Source: Tragulus kanchil
Taxonomy: Eukaryota; Chordata; Mammalia; Artiodactyla; Tragulidae
Assembly: GCA_022376925.1 (NCBI GenBank)
Contig: JAIOJX010000032.1
Location: 175,261,479-175,325,478 of the forward strand
Reading direction: 5' to 3'
DNA: 64,000 nt
Part shown: positions 1 to 11,238 of the stretch, in pieces
Numbering within the stretch: the first letter of the stretch is position 1
Layout: each line of letters opens with the position of its first letter
Made by a program: the position numbers and the translations under genes
Notes under the pieces: generated by a model
What the model was told of the DNA's origin: nothing
Databases searched by the model: none
What the model saw: the letters and a program-made list of their open reading frames with translations, nothing else

Positions 1-1719
1 AGTTATACTTTCAACTTGGTCCTCCCTGATACTCCATGGGAATCTGTCACTGCAGTTGCCACATGTTGAAATGACCCATCTGTGACTCTGTCTTCCCAAA
101 GTATTCCTTGAATTTCATCTTCTCTAAAAAGATTCCCATTGCTTGCTCAGAATCCAGCTCAAAGACAGGCAAAAACTTGACTATCTACCGTGCGCTTCCC
201 ACAGTGCATCAAGAAAGGCTAATTTTTACCGAATGTTGTTTGAAAAGTGGCTTCGTCATTAAATGGTGATGGAAGGGGGACTTGTTATCAGATGTCAAGA
301 TGCTGCTTTGCCACATCTGAAGTCTGACTCGACTTTTCAGTGATCAAGAAGCCAAGGAACCTTTTAAATTGTTAAAAAACTTGAGCCAACAGAGCATATT
401 CAAGACAGGACTGAACTGAAGCAATGACAACTCTATTATAAAATTCACAAGTCCTTGTATATTTATACCCATGTCTTGACATATACTTCTAGCACACATT
501 CTATCTTTCCATATTTTCAAATTCTCTACTGATTTTATAGGAACGTTAGACCAAAATAGATAATGAACTGCCTCCGGGCTCCCTCTGTATTAATGTCCAT
601 CTTTCAGTGGACTCCTTCTCTATCAAAGGTAGTCTATGCCACAGTCCCCAACCTCTGGGCTGTGGACAGGTACCTTCTGTCAGATCAGTAGCAGCGTTAC
701 ATTAGAAATAAAGTACATGATAAATGGAATGCGCTTGAGTTATCCTGAAACCAACCTCCACCCCGGCTGTGAAAAGTTGTGTTCCATGAAATCAGTCCCT
801 GGTGCCAAAATGGTTGGGGACTGCTAGTTGTCGTACTCCACTTGTCATGCTCCAGTCAGGATGGCGGCTGTTGTTGTTACCATCCTTTAATTTTCCATAT
901 TTGCTTAAAAATAAAAGTGTTTTAAATGAAAAAAAAAATTACTGACATCAGAAATAACTGTCCCACATGATCATCAGAGCCATCCCCATCAGTGAAATGC
1001 TTAATTCAGAATCAATCAATTCAGCTGCCTCAGTCATGAAAGTAGTCAAACCACGTTGAGGAAAGCTTCTGCTTAAATTCAACACAGTAGTTGCATCAGG
1101 TCCCTTTCAGAAACTCGGCTTCCTCATTCATCCACCAGAAATACCTATATCCCACCCTGGAGTTATACTTTCAACTTGGTCCTCCCTGATACTCCATGGG
1201 AATCTGTCACTGCAGTTGCCACATGTTGAAATGACCCATCTGTGACTCTGTCTTCCCAAAGTATTCCTTGAATTTCATCTTCTCTAAAAAGATTCCCATT
1301 GCTTGCTCAGAATCCAGCTCAAAGACAGGCAAAAACTTGACTATCTACCGTGCGCTTCCCACAGTGCATCAAGAAAGGCTAATTTTTACCGAATGTTGTT
1401 TGAAAAGTGGCTTCGTCATTAAATGGTGATGGAAGGGGGACTTGTTATCAGATGTCAAGATGCTGCTTTGCCACATCTGAAGTCTGACTCGACTTTTCAG
1501 TGATCAAGAAGCCAAGGAACCTTTTAAATTGTTAAAAAACTTGAGCCAACAGAGCATATTCAAGACAGGACTGAACTGAAGCAATGACAACTCTATTATA
1601 AAATTCACAAGTCCTTGTATATTTATACCCATGTCTTGACATATACTTCTAGCACACATTCTATCTTTCCATATTTTCAAATTCTCTACTGATTTTATAG
1701 GAACGTTAGACCAAAATAG
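1..1719 (+). repeat. Tandem duplication 1 (first copy cut by window edge)
   Basis: Bases 1-559 recur at 1161-1719, offset 1160, and the match stops at 559/1719. Since the other pairs are head to tail, the second copy most simply runs 560-1719 and the first copy began about 600 bases before the window. The content is unique AT-rich DNA plus the hAT fossil at 642-823. No gene is recognised. Confidence 0.85.
642..823. mobile_element. hAT-type DNA transposon fossil, non-autonomous
   Basis: The left end CAGTCCCCAACC (642-653) is the reverse complement of the right end GGTTGGGGACTG (812-823), a 12-base terminal inverted repeat. Internal phrases (ratio of GGTACC, 'gtcagatcagtagcagcgtt', and 'ccctggtgccaaaa' near the right end) match the widespread mammalian non-autonomous hAT elements with CAGGGGTCCCCAACC-like ends. 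At about 182 bases it has a large internal deletion. No clear 8-base target duplication remains. The exact subfamily name is uncertain. Confidence 0.7.
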
Positions 1720-2065
1720 GATAATAAAATTCATATCATATAAAATCATACTATGTAACATTTATAGATGCCACTTATGCCTTTGTTTTAAAGAATGTAG
1801 AAGACATTATAATGAGAATTACATAAAGTTTTAAATTTTCAGTGAAGAGGGTTTTCCAGCTTCATATCCTCTAAATGTTATTTTTGGCCATGCATAATCT
1901 TCACAGGGACTCAGTGTATTCTGTAGCTAGTGAACATTTTAACCAGAGAAACAATAAAATCTCATTGCTGTTTGGGGAGCTTTTCTAGACAGCTGTGTGG
2001 AAGACTGGTTGAAAGGTGATGGAACATGGAAGGTTCCTTGTAATGAGATCAGAAGTCAGACTCCT
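1720..2065. other. Unique non-coding DNA
   Basis: AT-rich single-copy sequence between duplications 1 and 2. I see no recognisable repeat, exon or regulatory signature. Confidence 0.5.
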
Positions 2066-4286
2066 TGCCCTCAAGAATCCTCTATTCTAGTCCAAGGAAC
2101 CATCAGTCTGAGACTCTCATGGTCTCCCTGGGCATTTTATCTTTTGGTTTCAACACTATTGTACACTGGGGTTAGAAAGGAGAAAGAGATTGTTGTTTCA
2201 GGGGCTGGAGAGTCATCTAAAGAAAAATGATCTGACCTCTTCACTCTACACTTGGGGAAAGCAAGGAAGGAAATGAGCTGTCTGCAGACCATGGGCCAGT
2301 ATGAATATGGGAACCAGCAGCTGTTCCTCACCTCCTAGCCCCAATCAGGAGACTTATCCTGCCTTGGCCTGAGTGGAAGATATTTAAAGAACCTGACACT
2401 CTGGGACTCCGAGTGTCAACTCCTGGGCTAAACGATCTTTGCTCTAGTTTGGGTAACTGTGTTTCTGCATTGTTCTAGTACCTATATCCATTTTAGCTCT
2501 TGGACAACTGAATGTTCCCCATGTCAAGGGAACCTTTCTTATAGAGCTGACCAGTACCCAGCTCCTCTAGGCATGAGATCTACCCAGGATAGGGTAAAGT
2601 TAGGGTTTTTCCATCACCAGGAAATGAAACTCATAACTACATGTTGCTTAAACCAAATAAAAGGCGATTTCTTGCATCTCATAACTGGCAGGTCCAATAA
2701 CTCTTCCTGTATCAGGCATGGCTCTATCCAGGAGCTGCATGATGACACTCAGGCTTGGTCTCTCTCTCCTCCATGTTAGCTTTATTTTTAGGTGATTTCT
2801 CTCCTTAGGGGGCCCCTCCCCCCAAATCTCATAAGGTCAGCAACCTAATAAGAAAGAAAGTATCCTTCCCTTAATAATTCTAGGGCTTCCTCTGTTGGAC
2901 CAAAGTGGAGATTACATTCATCTCTTGTACCAGGAGTGAAATAAGTCAGTCTGACTTGATCATGTAGATTGACAGTAGGAGAATGCCTTTCCCTAACAGG
3001 AAACCAAGATGTCTTTTTGTCAGAAGAAAAGAAAAAAAGAAAATCTAATTTAGGTGGATAAAATGAGCATGTGTTGCAGATAACCATCCTGCTTCTAGTC
3101 ACCCTGGTTTGACAGTCTGTTCCTGACTACCCTTGGCCTGGCAGCCACCCGGAAGTCTACTCACTTTAATGATGGCATGATCTAACCTGCCCTCAAGAAT
3201 CCTCTATTCTAGTCCAAGGAACCATCAGTCTGAGACTCTCATGGTCTCCCTGGGCATTTTATCTTTTGGTTTCAACACTATTGTACACTGGGGTTAGAAA
3301 GGAGAAAGAGATTGTTGTTTCAGGGGCTGGAGAGTCATCTAAAGAAAAATGATCTGACCTCTTCACTCTACACTTGGGGAAAGCAAGGAAGGAAATGAGC
3401 TGTCTGCAGACCATGGGCCAGTATGAATATGGGAACCAGCAGCTGTTCCTCACCTCCTAGCCCCAATCAGGAGACTTATCCTGCCTTGGCCTGAGTGGAA
3501 GATATTTAAAGAACCTGACACTCTGGGACTCCGAGTGTCAACTCCCTGGGCTAAACGATCTTTGCTCTAGTTTGGGTAACTGTGTTTCTGCATTGTTCTA
3601 GTACCTATATCCATTTTAGCTCTTGGACAACTGAATGTTCCCCATGTCAAGGGAACCTTTCTTATAGAGCTGACCAGTACCCAGCTCCTCTAGGCATGAG
3701 ATCTACCCAGGATAGGGTAAAGTTAGGGTTTTTCCATCACCAGGAAATGAAACTCATAACTACATGTTGCTTAAACCAAATAAAAGGCGATTTCTTGCAT
3801 CTCATAACTGGCAGGTCCAATAACTCTTCCTGTATCAGGCATGGCTCTATCCAGGAGCTGCATGATGACACTCAGGCTTGGTCTCTCTCTCCTCCATGTT
3901 AGCTTTATTTTTAGGTGATTTCTCTCCTTAGGGGGCCCCTCCCCCCAAATCTCATAAGGTCAGCAACCTAATAAGAAAGAAAGTATCCTTCCCTTAATAA
4001 TTCTAGGGCTTCCTCTGTTGGACCAAAGTGGAGATTACATTCATCTCTTGTACCAGGAGTGAAATAAGTCAGTCTGACTTGATCATGTAGATTGACAGTA
4101 GGAGAATGCCTTTCCCTAACAGGAAACCAAGATGTCTTTTTGTCAGAAGAAAAGAAAAAAAGAAAATCTAATTTAGGTGGATAAAATGAGCATGTGTTGC
4201 AGATAACCATCCTGCTTCTAGTCACCCTGGTTTGACAGTCTGTTCCTGACTACCCTTGGCCTGGCAGCCACCCGGAAGTCTACTCA
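2066..4286 (+). repeat. Tandem duplication 2
   Basis: Copy A is 2066-3163 and copy B is 3188-4286, separated by a 24-base filler (3164-3187). The copies differ by one added C (3541-3550 region). The stretch at about 2600-3110 has the texture of an old mammalian transposon 3' region, but I cannot name it. The short frames inside (for example 2459-2779) look non-coding. Confidence 0.93.
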
Positions 4287-6374
4287 TGGGCCTCTTCAAA
4301 GAGACTGCTCTCATCCACTTTCAGAGATGGATTGTTCACCTCTGCTGCCTTCAGATTAGAGTTCAACACTCTCCCTCTAACAGAGAGGGCTCCCCTAGGC
4401 CATCACCTGCAGTAGCAGGACCTTTGTGACTCTTCATCTAGAATGGTGGACAGGACACCTCTCAGGTACCCTGAAGGACCGTGGTCCCAGGGCTTGGTCT
4501 GTTCCCAATTCCATTCCTTCCCTGTAGACCCATCCTGAATCAATACATGGGGATACATCTGGCTGGCATCAGATCCCATCCAATGCTCCACAGCAAGTTA
4601 ATGGCACATAGCCCTTAAAGCCAATTTTCCCATCTTCTGTGCCCTTCCAAAGTCATGACCACCTTAGGATATCAAAGAAATTAACCCAAGAAGTCCTGAG
4701 TGTGAATGTCAGTCAGCCTACAGTCAGAGGAGAAGAATCAAAAAGCAGAGTCTTAAGTTTCCACTGGGTGTTTTTCTTATCAACGGGCACCAACATACTG
4801 CCATTCTGGGAGCCAGTTCTCTGACGTGCGGGGGAAGCACTGACTTTATTAACTTGTGTGGGAGCCTGGGTTAGGAGGGAGATGTCCCCGGGAACTTTTG
4901 GCAGACTTGTGGGAAAAGGATGGTGACGGTGTGCTTCACCTTGAACTTGGCATAAATGGGAGTGATGGGGGTGCTCAGAAGGGATCAAATGGTGCTTGCA
5001 GTTTGTCTGTGAGAGCCTAATTACTGACCTGACACCCATTGCTTCAAATAGGCTCGGGAAGCAGCTAACTGGTGTACAGAAGCATCTGGTAATGCAATTA
5101 CTCTGTCAGCTCTTTATCCACTTGTAGCTCTGTCATTAGACCCCCCCGTCCCCCAATATTCTTAAAATGTAGAGTTACCAACCAGAGCAATTTAAAATGA
5201 TATATTGTTATTTTTGACTCCTTTCCTGTCTAGGAGAACTTCATAAGTGATGCCACAGTAAAAAGAAAATCTAATTTAGGTGGATAAAATGAGCATGTGT
5301 TGCAGATAACCATCCTGCTTCTAGTCACCCTGGTTTGACAGTCTGTTCCTGACTACCCTTGGCCTGGCAGCCACCCGGAAGTCTACTCATGGGCCTCTTC
5401 AAAGAGACTGCTCTCATCCACTTTCAGAGATGGATTGTTCACCTCTGCTGCCTTCAGATTAGAGTTCAACACTCTCCCTCTAACAGAGAGGGCTCCCCTA
5501 GGCCATCACCTGCAGTAGCAGGACCTTTGTGACTCTTCATCTAGAATGGTGGACAGGACACCTCTCAGGTACCCTGAAGGACCGTGGTCCCAGGGCTTGG
5601 TCTGTTCCCAATTCCATTCCTTCCCTGTAGACCCATCCTGAATCAATACATGGGGATACATCTGGCTGGCATCAGATCCCATCCAATGCTCCACAGCAAG
5701 TTAATGGCACATAGCCCTTAAAGCCAATTTTCCCATCTTCTGTGCCCTTCCAAAGTCATGACCACCTTAGGATATCAAAGAAATTAACCCAAGAAGTCCT
5801 GAGTGTGAATGTCAGTCAGCCTACAGTCAGAGGAGAAGAATCAAAAAGCAGAGTCTTAAGTTTCCACTGGGTGTTTTTCTTATCAACGGGCACCAACATA
5901 CTGCCATTCTGGGAGCCAGTTCTCTGACGTGCGGGGGAAGCACTGACTTTATTAACTTGTGTGGGAGCCTGGGTTAGGAGGGAGATGTCCCCGGGAACTT
6001 TTGGCAGACTTGTGGGAAAAGGATGGTGACGGTGTGCTTCACCTTGAACTTGGCATAAATGGGAGTGATGGGGGTGCTCAGAAGGGATCAAATGGTGCTT
6101 GCAGTTTGTCTGTGAGAGCCTAATTACTGACCTGACACCCATTGCTTCAAATAGGCTCGGGAAGCAGCTAACTGGTGTACAGAAGCATCTGGTAATGCAA
6201 TTACTCTGTCAGCTCTTTATCCACTTGTAGCTCTGTCATTAGACACTCCCGTCCCCCCCCCCCCCAATATTCTTAAAATGTAGAGTTACCAACCAGAGCA
6301 ATTTAAAATGATATATTGTTATTTTTGACTCCTTTCCTGTCTAGGGAGAACTTCATAAGTGATGCCACAGTAAA
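4157..6374 (+). repeat. Tandem duplication 3
   Basis: Copy A is 4157-5259 and copy B is 5260-6374, joined directly with three shared A bases. Differences are a longer poly-C run (near 6250 against 5145) and one G in 'ctaggagaac'. Copy A begins 130 bases before the end of duplication 2 copy B, so the segment at 3034-3163, 4157-4286 and 5260-5389 is present three times. Content is unique non-coding DNA. Confidence 0.93.
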
Positions 6375-7058
6375 CGAAATGTGAGAGGAACCTCAGAAAT
6401 GAAATTTGTAAGGGCAGAGACTGTGGGAGGAGGAGAAAGATCATCGCTGGGGCTCCTGAGTGCTAATGAATTAACGGGCAAGCTGCGTTAATGAGTTCCG
6501 AGGAAGGGTTGTTGTCAGAGTTTCCGAGGTAATCGGGAAGAGTTATGGCACCAGGAGGCAGAGCCAGAGGCATTCCAAGTGGCCCCCATAGCTGTAGAAA
6601 AGGAGATAAACATGAGGGGGATAGGTACGCCAATTAGGTAAAAACTCAGGAAAACAAGAAGGATGGTGAGGGAAGGTGGGGGTCCTGAGCCTCTGGAGGG
6701 ATGTGGAAGGCTAAAGACAGCCTACTGGGAACTTCCCAGTTCCTCATTTTTCTAAAAGGTGGGGAGAACTGAAAGAAAGTCAGGAAAACAGAGTTTTTCA
6801 GATCTGCTCTAAAGTTAGCAAGGATGGTTTGAAAGAGGGGAGTGGTGGAGTCAGGTGTTCAAGACTTTTGAGGTTGACCATGTTGGGTTTGGGGGCACCA
6901 GAAAGTTAGTAACTCATGTATGGACAAATTTTGTTCTAGCTACCTTAGTCTGAAGAGGGATTTAAAATTCAGAGAGGTTTAATTATTTATGTGCCCTAGG
7001 CTCATTCAGTTGCCTGGTGGAACAACTCTGATCTCACCCAAAGGTTTTGGAATTTGCT
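6375..7058. other. Unique non-coding DNA, possible conserved element
   Basis: Purine-rich single-copy sequence, duplicated at 7515-8198. The stretch 6461-6493 has paired TAATGAATTAACG and GTTAATGAG motifs of homeodomain-site type. No exon or repeat is recognised. Confidence 0.35.
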
Positions 7059-7068
7059 ATGAAAATGC

Positions 7069-7283
7069 AAGACTTTCCAAGTGGCTCAGTGGTAAAGAAT
7101 CAGTCTGCAATGCGAAAGACGTGGGTTCAATTCCTGGGTCGGGAAGATCCCCTGGAGAAAGAAATGACATCCCACTCCAGGATTCTTGCCTGGAAAATCC
7201 CATAGACAGAGGAACCTGGCGGACTATAGTCCAATGGGTTGCAAAGAATTGGACAAGATGTAGCAACTAAACAGCAACAACAG
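7069..7283 (+). mobile_element. Bov-tA-type SINE
   Basis: A tRNA-derived head ('gtggctcagtggtaaagaat', then a B-box-like 'gggttcaattcctgg') is followed by the ruminant body ('gatcccctggagaaag', 'cccactccaggattcttgcc') and the BovB-like tail. It is flanked by a target duplication, 7059-7068 and 7284-7293, matching 9 of 10 bases, so both ends are well fixed. Confidence 0.93.
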
Positions 7284-8208
7284 ATGAAAATACAGAGAGC
7301 TCATGGTGTAAGTGGGGGAGGCAGATAAATACACTCCAACAACAATGTAATGGGAAGAAGTTAGAGAGAAATTGTTCCTTAGACCCCGTCAGACTGATAC
7401 CATCCCCCAATATTCAAATGTAGAGTTACCAACCAGAGCAATTTAAAATGATATATTGTTATTTTTGACTCCTTTCCTGTCTAGGGAGAACTTCATAAGT
7501 GATGCCACAGTAAACGAAATGTGAGAGGAACCTCAGAAATGAAATTTGTAAGGGCAGAGACTGTGGGAGGAGGAGAAAGATCATCGCTGGGGCTCCTGAG
7601 TGCTAATGAATTAACGGGCAAGCTGCGTTAATGAGTTCCGAGGAAGGGTTGTTGTCAGAGTTTCCGAGGTAATCGGGAAGAGTTATGGCACCAGGAGGCA
7701 GAGCCAGAGGCATTCCAAGTGGCCCCCATAGCTGTAGAAAAGGAGATAAACATGAGGGGGATAGGTACGCCAATTAGGTAAAAACTCAGGAAAACAAGAA
7801 GGATGGTGAGGGAAGGTGGGGGTCCTGAGCCTCTGGAGGGATGTGGAAGGCTAAAGACAGCCTACTGGGAACTTCCCAGTTCCTCATTTTTCTAAAAGGT
7901 GGGGAGAACTGAAAGATAGTCAGGAAAACAGAGTTTTTCAGATCTGCTCTAAAGTTAGCAAGGATGGTTTGAAAGAGGGGAGTGGTGGAGTCAGGTGTTC
8001 AAGACTTTTGAGGTTGACCATGTTGGGTTTGGGGGCACCAGAAAGTTAGTAACTCATGTATGGACAAATTTTGTTCTAGCTACCTTAGTCTGAAGAGGGA
8101 TTTAAAATTCAGAGAGGTTTAATTATTTATGTGCCCTAGGCTCATTCAGTTGCCTGGTGGAACAACTCTGATCTCACCCAAAGGTTTTGGAATTTGCTAT
8201 GAAAATGC

Positions 8209-8423
8209 AAGACTTTCCAAGTGGCTCAGTGGTAAAGAATCAGTCTGCAATGCGAAAGACGTGGGTTCAATTCCTGGGTCGGGAAGATCCCCTGGAGAAA
8301 GAAATGACATCCCACTCCAGGATTCTTGCCTGGAAAATCCCATAGACAGAGGAACCTGGCGGACTATAGTCCAATGGGTTGCAAAGAATTGGACAAGATG
8401 TAGCAACTAAACAGCAACAACAG
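8209..8423 (+). mobile_element. Bov-tA-type SINE, second copy
   Basis: Duplicate of the SINE at 7069-7283 inside duplication 4 copy B, offset 1140, with the same flanking target duplication. It is not an independent insertion. Confidence 0.92.
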
Positions 8424-8530
8424 ATGAAAATACAGAGAGCTCATGGTGTAAGTGGGGGAGGCAGATAAATACACTCCAACAACAATGTAATGGGAAGAAG
8501 TTAGAGAGAAATTGTTCCCCTTAGACTTAT

Positions 8531-8930
8531 CCCCAGTCTCATACCACAACAGACTGATATTTTCCCCTTATCAGATGTTTGTGGGCATCAGCTTAGATGG
8601 ATGCCAAGTGCTCTTGATGTAGTGGATGTAAACTCTGGAGGTCTCTGGAAAACTGGTAAAATCAACTATATGGACATTGGAACAGTGTTAGACAAATAAT
8701 GCTGACCAATTACTTAGGGGGAGTCTTAAGATAAACAGATAATTCTGGTTGCCTAGTTACCAAGAGCATCTTACACAATGCCAGGTTACAAAGGTTCAGC
8801 TCAGTACATCTCTTGTTTCCTTAGGAACCTGTTCAACCTCCACCACATGCCAGATCCTGGGCTGGGAATGTGACATTGGAGAGGGAAGCCAGAGTGATCC
8901 CATGGAACTTTCAGTCTGGGAAAAGAAGCT
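8531..8930. other. Unique non-coding DNA
   Basis: Single-copy sequence between duplication 4 and the BovB fragment. No recognisable element. Confidence 0.5.
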
Positions 8931-9480
8931 GTTGTTCATTCACTCAGTTGTGTCTGACTCTTTGCGAGCCCATGGACTGCAGCATGCCAGGCTTCCCTGT
9001 GCATCACTATCTCCTGGAGTTTGCTCAGATTCATGTCCATTGAGTCCATGATGCCATCTAACCATCTCATCTTCTCTCACCCCTTTCTCCTTCTGCTTTC
9101 ATTCTTTCCCAGCATCAGAATCTTTTCCAGTGAATCATCTCTTTGCATCAGGTGACCAAAGTATTTGAACTTCAACTTTAGCATCAGTACTTTCAATGAT
9201 TATTCAGGGTATTTACTTTAGGAACTGGCTTGATCTCCTTGATGTTCTAAGGATGCTCAAGAGTCTTCTCCAGCACCATAACTCGAAAGGATCAATTCTT
9301 CACAGCTCAGCCTTTTTTATGGTCCAATTCTCACATCCATACATGACTATTGGAAAAACCATAGCTTAGACTATATGGATCTTTGTTAGCAAAGTGATGT
9401 CTATGTTTTTTTACTATGCTGTCTAGGTTTTCCATAGGCTTTCTTCCAAGGAGAAAGTGTCTTTTATTTTCATGATGGCT
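8931..9480 (-). mobile_element. BovB (RTE) LINE 3' fragment, antisense
   Basis: Read on the minus strand this is the last ~550 bases of BovB: the C-terminal part of the reverse-transcriptase ORF through to the 3' end. Landmarks on the plus strand are 'gttgttcattcactcagttg', 'gcatcaggtgaccaaagtat', and 'catccatacatgactattgg'. Many substitutions and indels break the reading frame. It is 5'-truncated, as is usual for LINE copies. Confidence 0.9.
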
Positions 9481-9848
9481 GGCACTTATCAATAACCTTT
9501 CACATGGAAATCAATCACAATGTATGACTGTGTCTCCTCTATGTGCCTGACTTTGCTTAGGTTACCTTCCTCATTTCCAAGATGAAGGTCTCTCTTGTAC
9601 ATATCTTTCTTGTTTCTGCAAACATCCCTAATTGCCCAGAGGTCAAGAGATCAGCCAAGGTCCTGGGCCCTCAATGGATGCTTTGTACACCTCCATGGAA
9701 GTGTTTTCACCTTTTACTTCAATTGTCTCACTGCCCGCTTGTCACACAGAATGTCTTGTCCACAGCTAAGTTTTACTCAGGAATGAAAACCCAGCGCTAA
9801 CAGGACAACCACATATCAAGAGAAATGTGTTGATTATACAGATTATTA

Positions 9849-10119
9849 TTATTATTTTTTGGCCACTTCTATTGCTCTTTCATTTATTTATTTTCATCCA
9901 TCTTTGTTCTTTGGCCTGTGTGGGCCTCCCATCACAGTGGCCTCTCTCACTGCAGAGCACTGGCTCTGGGTGCATGCACTCCAGAACTCCGGCTCGGTCG
10001 TTGGGCACATCGGTCCAGCCGCTCCATGGCATGTGGGATATTCTCTGGCCAGGGATCGAACAGGTGTCCCTTGTACTGCAAGGCAGTGTCCTTACCCACT
10101 GGACCACCAGGGAAGCCCT
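9849..10119 (-). mobile_element. SINE2-type tRNA-derived SINE, antisense
   Basis: The head on the minus strand is 'gcttccctggtggtccagtg', with a B-box-like GGATCGAAC on the plus strand, then the 'ctgtgtgggcctcccatcac' body and a 'catttatttattttcatcc' tail. The target duplication is 9832-9848 and 10120-10136, about 15 of 17 bases matching. It resembles the bovine element catalogued as SINE2-1_BT; the name is from memory. Confidence 0.88.
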
Positions 10120-10982
10120 GATTGTATGGATTATTACCTGAGTGTTTGAAGAAGTGAGTCCTTTTCCAAAGTTCCTGTCCATAAATGACCCAAATGAAAG
10201 CTGGCTCCTCATATAGAATGGATTCATTTCATGGGACCCCCAAAATATCAGAAGTGATGACATTTCTTTCTTTCTATGGCTTCTAGGAAGCTCAGAGACA
10301 TCTTTTAGCAAAATATAGAATCATAACCCCTGCCTTTCCAGTTACTAGTCTAAGCAATTCCTTTCAGATCCTCTTACTATAACATCACTCTGATTCCTTT
10401 CTCTGTAACCATGTCAACATTTGTCTTGTGTAAAAGAGGAGTTAGAAACTTCTTTTTAAGTGATCAGGTTGTTAGAGTCATCTGAGTGGTCACAGTCCTT
10501 CAATGACTTGGTCATTGACTATAGATTTACTGCTCGCTCCTTAATGATAACCTCCCTTGTCTTGTTTTGCCTGAGGGCCTCTTAGGCAAAATACGGTATT
10601 GCACACAAACACATTCAGATGAAAAATGTTATCATTGGTGATAACTTCGAATGATAGAATCTTAATAAACTTTCTGTGTTTGATTGGCTGGGATAACGAG
10701 AGATACATATCATGTGTGATAGCTGCATGACAGAAGATAAGCTGGTCATCATTTTCAGATAAAACGCCCATCCATCCACAGATTGCAATCAGGGGCTGCC
10801 ACAGAGTTCTTCGTCTATTCCAATTAATTAAATGAAATACACCAAGGTCCTGGCCCCAATGGATGCTTTGTACACCTCCATGGAAGTGTTTTCACCTTTT
10901 ACTTCAAGTGTCTCACTGCCCGCTTGTCACACAGAATGTCTTGTCCACAGCTAAGTTTTACTCAGGAATGAAAACCCAGCGC

Positions 10983-11238
10983 TTTCTATTGGCTCTTTCC
11001 ATTTATTTATTTTCATCCATCTTTGTTCTTTGGCCTGTGTGGGCCTCCCATCACAGTGGCCTCTCTCACTGCAGAGCACTGGCTCTGGGTGCATGCACTC
11101 CAGAACTCCGGCTCGGTCGTTGGGCACATCGGTCCAGCCGCTCCATGGCATGTGGGATATTCTCTGGCCAGGGATCGAACAGGTGTCCCTTGTACTGCAA
11201 GGCAGTGTCCTTACCCACTGGACCACCAGGGAAGCCCT
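10983..11238 (-). mobile_element. SINE2-type SINE, second copy lacking its tail
   Basis: Duplicate of 9849-10119 in copy B of duplication 5. The T-rich tail and the left target duplication are missing, so the element abuts 'aacccagcgc' directly. The right target-like sequence is still present at 11239-11255. Confidence 0.88.

Larger units (their letters stand above)
6264..8518 (+). repeat. Tandem duplication 4
   Basis: Copy A is 6264-7378 and copy B is 7405-8518 (offset 1140). Copy B starts with a degraded poly-C/TTAA stretch, 'tattcaaatg' where A has 'tattcttaaaatg'. The filler 7379-7404 resembles a shortened version of what follows copy B (both contain 'agactgata'). It overlaps duplication 3 copy B by about 111 bases. 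Confidence 0.93.

Noticed and set aside
2459..3902. 106-codon frame present twice (2459-2779 and 3582-3902)
   Set aside because: Its apparent conservation is only the tandem duplication. No domain, no splice or start context, and texture of an old non-coding repeat.
5258..5264. Microhomology at joints (AAA, AAG, TTTGT, CT, AAGTGAA, GCT) as a DNA-repair signature
   Set aside because: Similar short matches are expected when overlapping ends are merged by software, and other joints have degraded fillers instead. Not evidence for end joining on its own.
7069..7283. tRNA genes in SINE heads
   Set aside because: The A- and B-box-like parts belong to tRNA-derived SINEs; no complete cloverleaf with an acceptor stem is visible.
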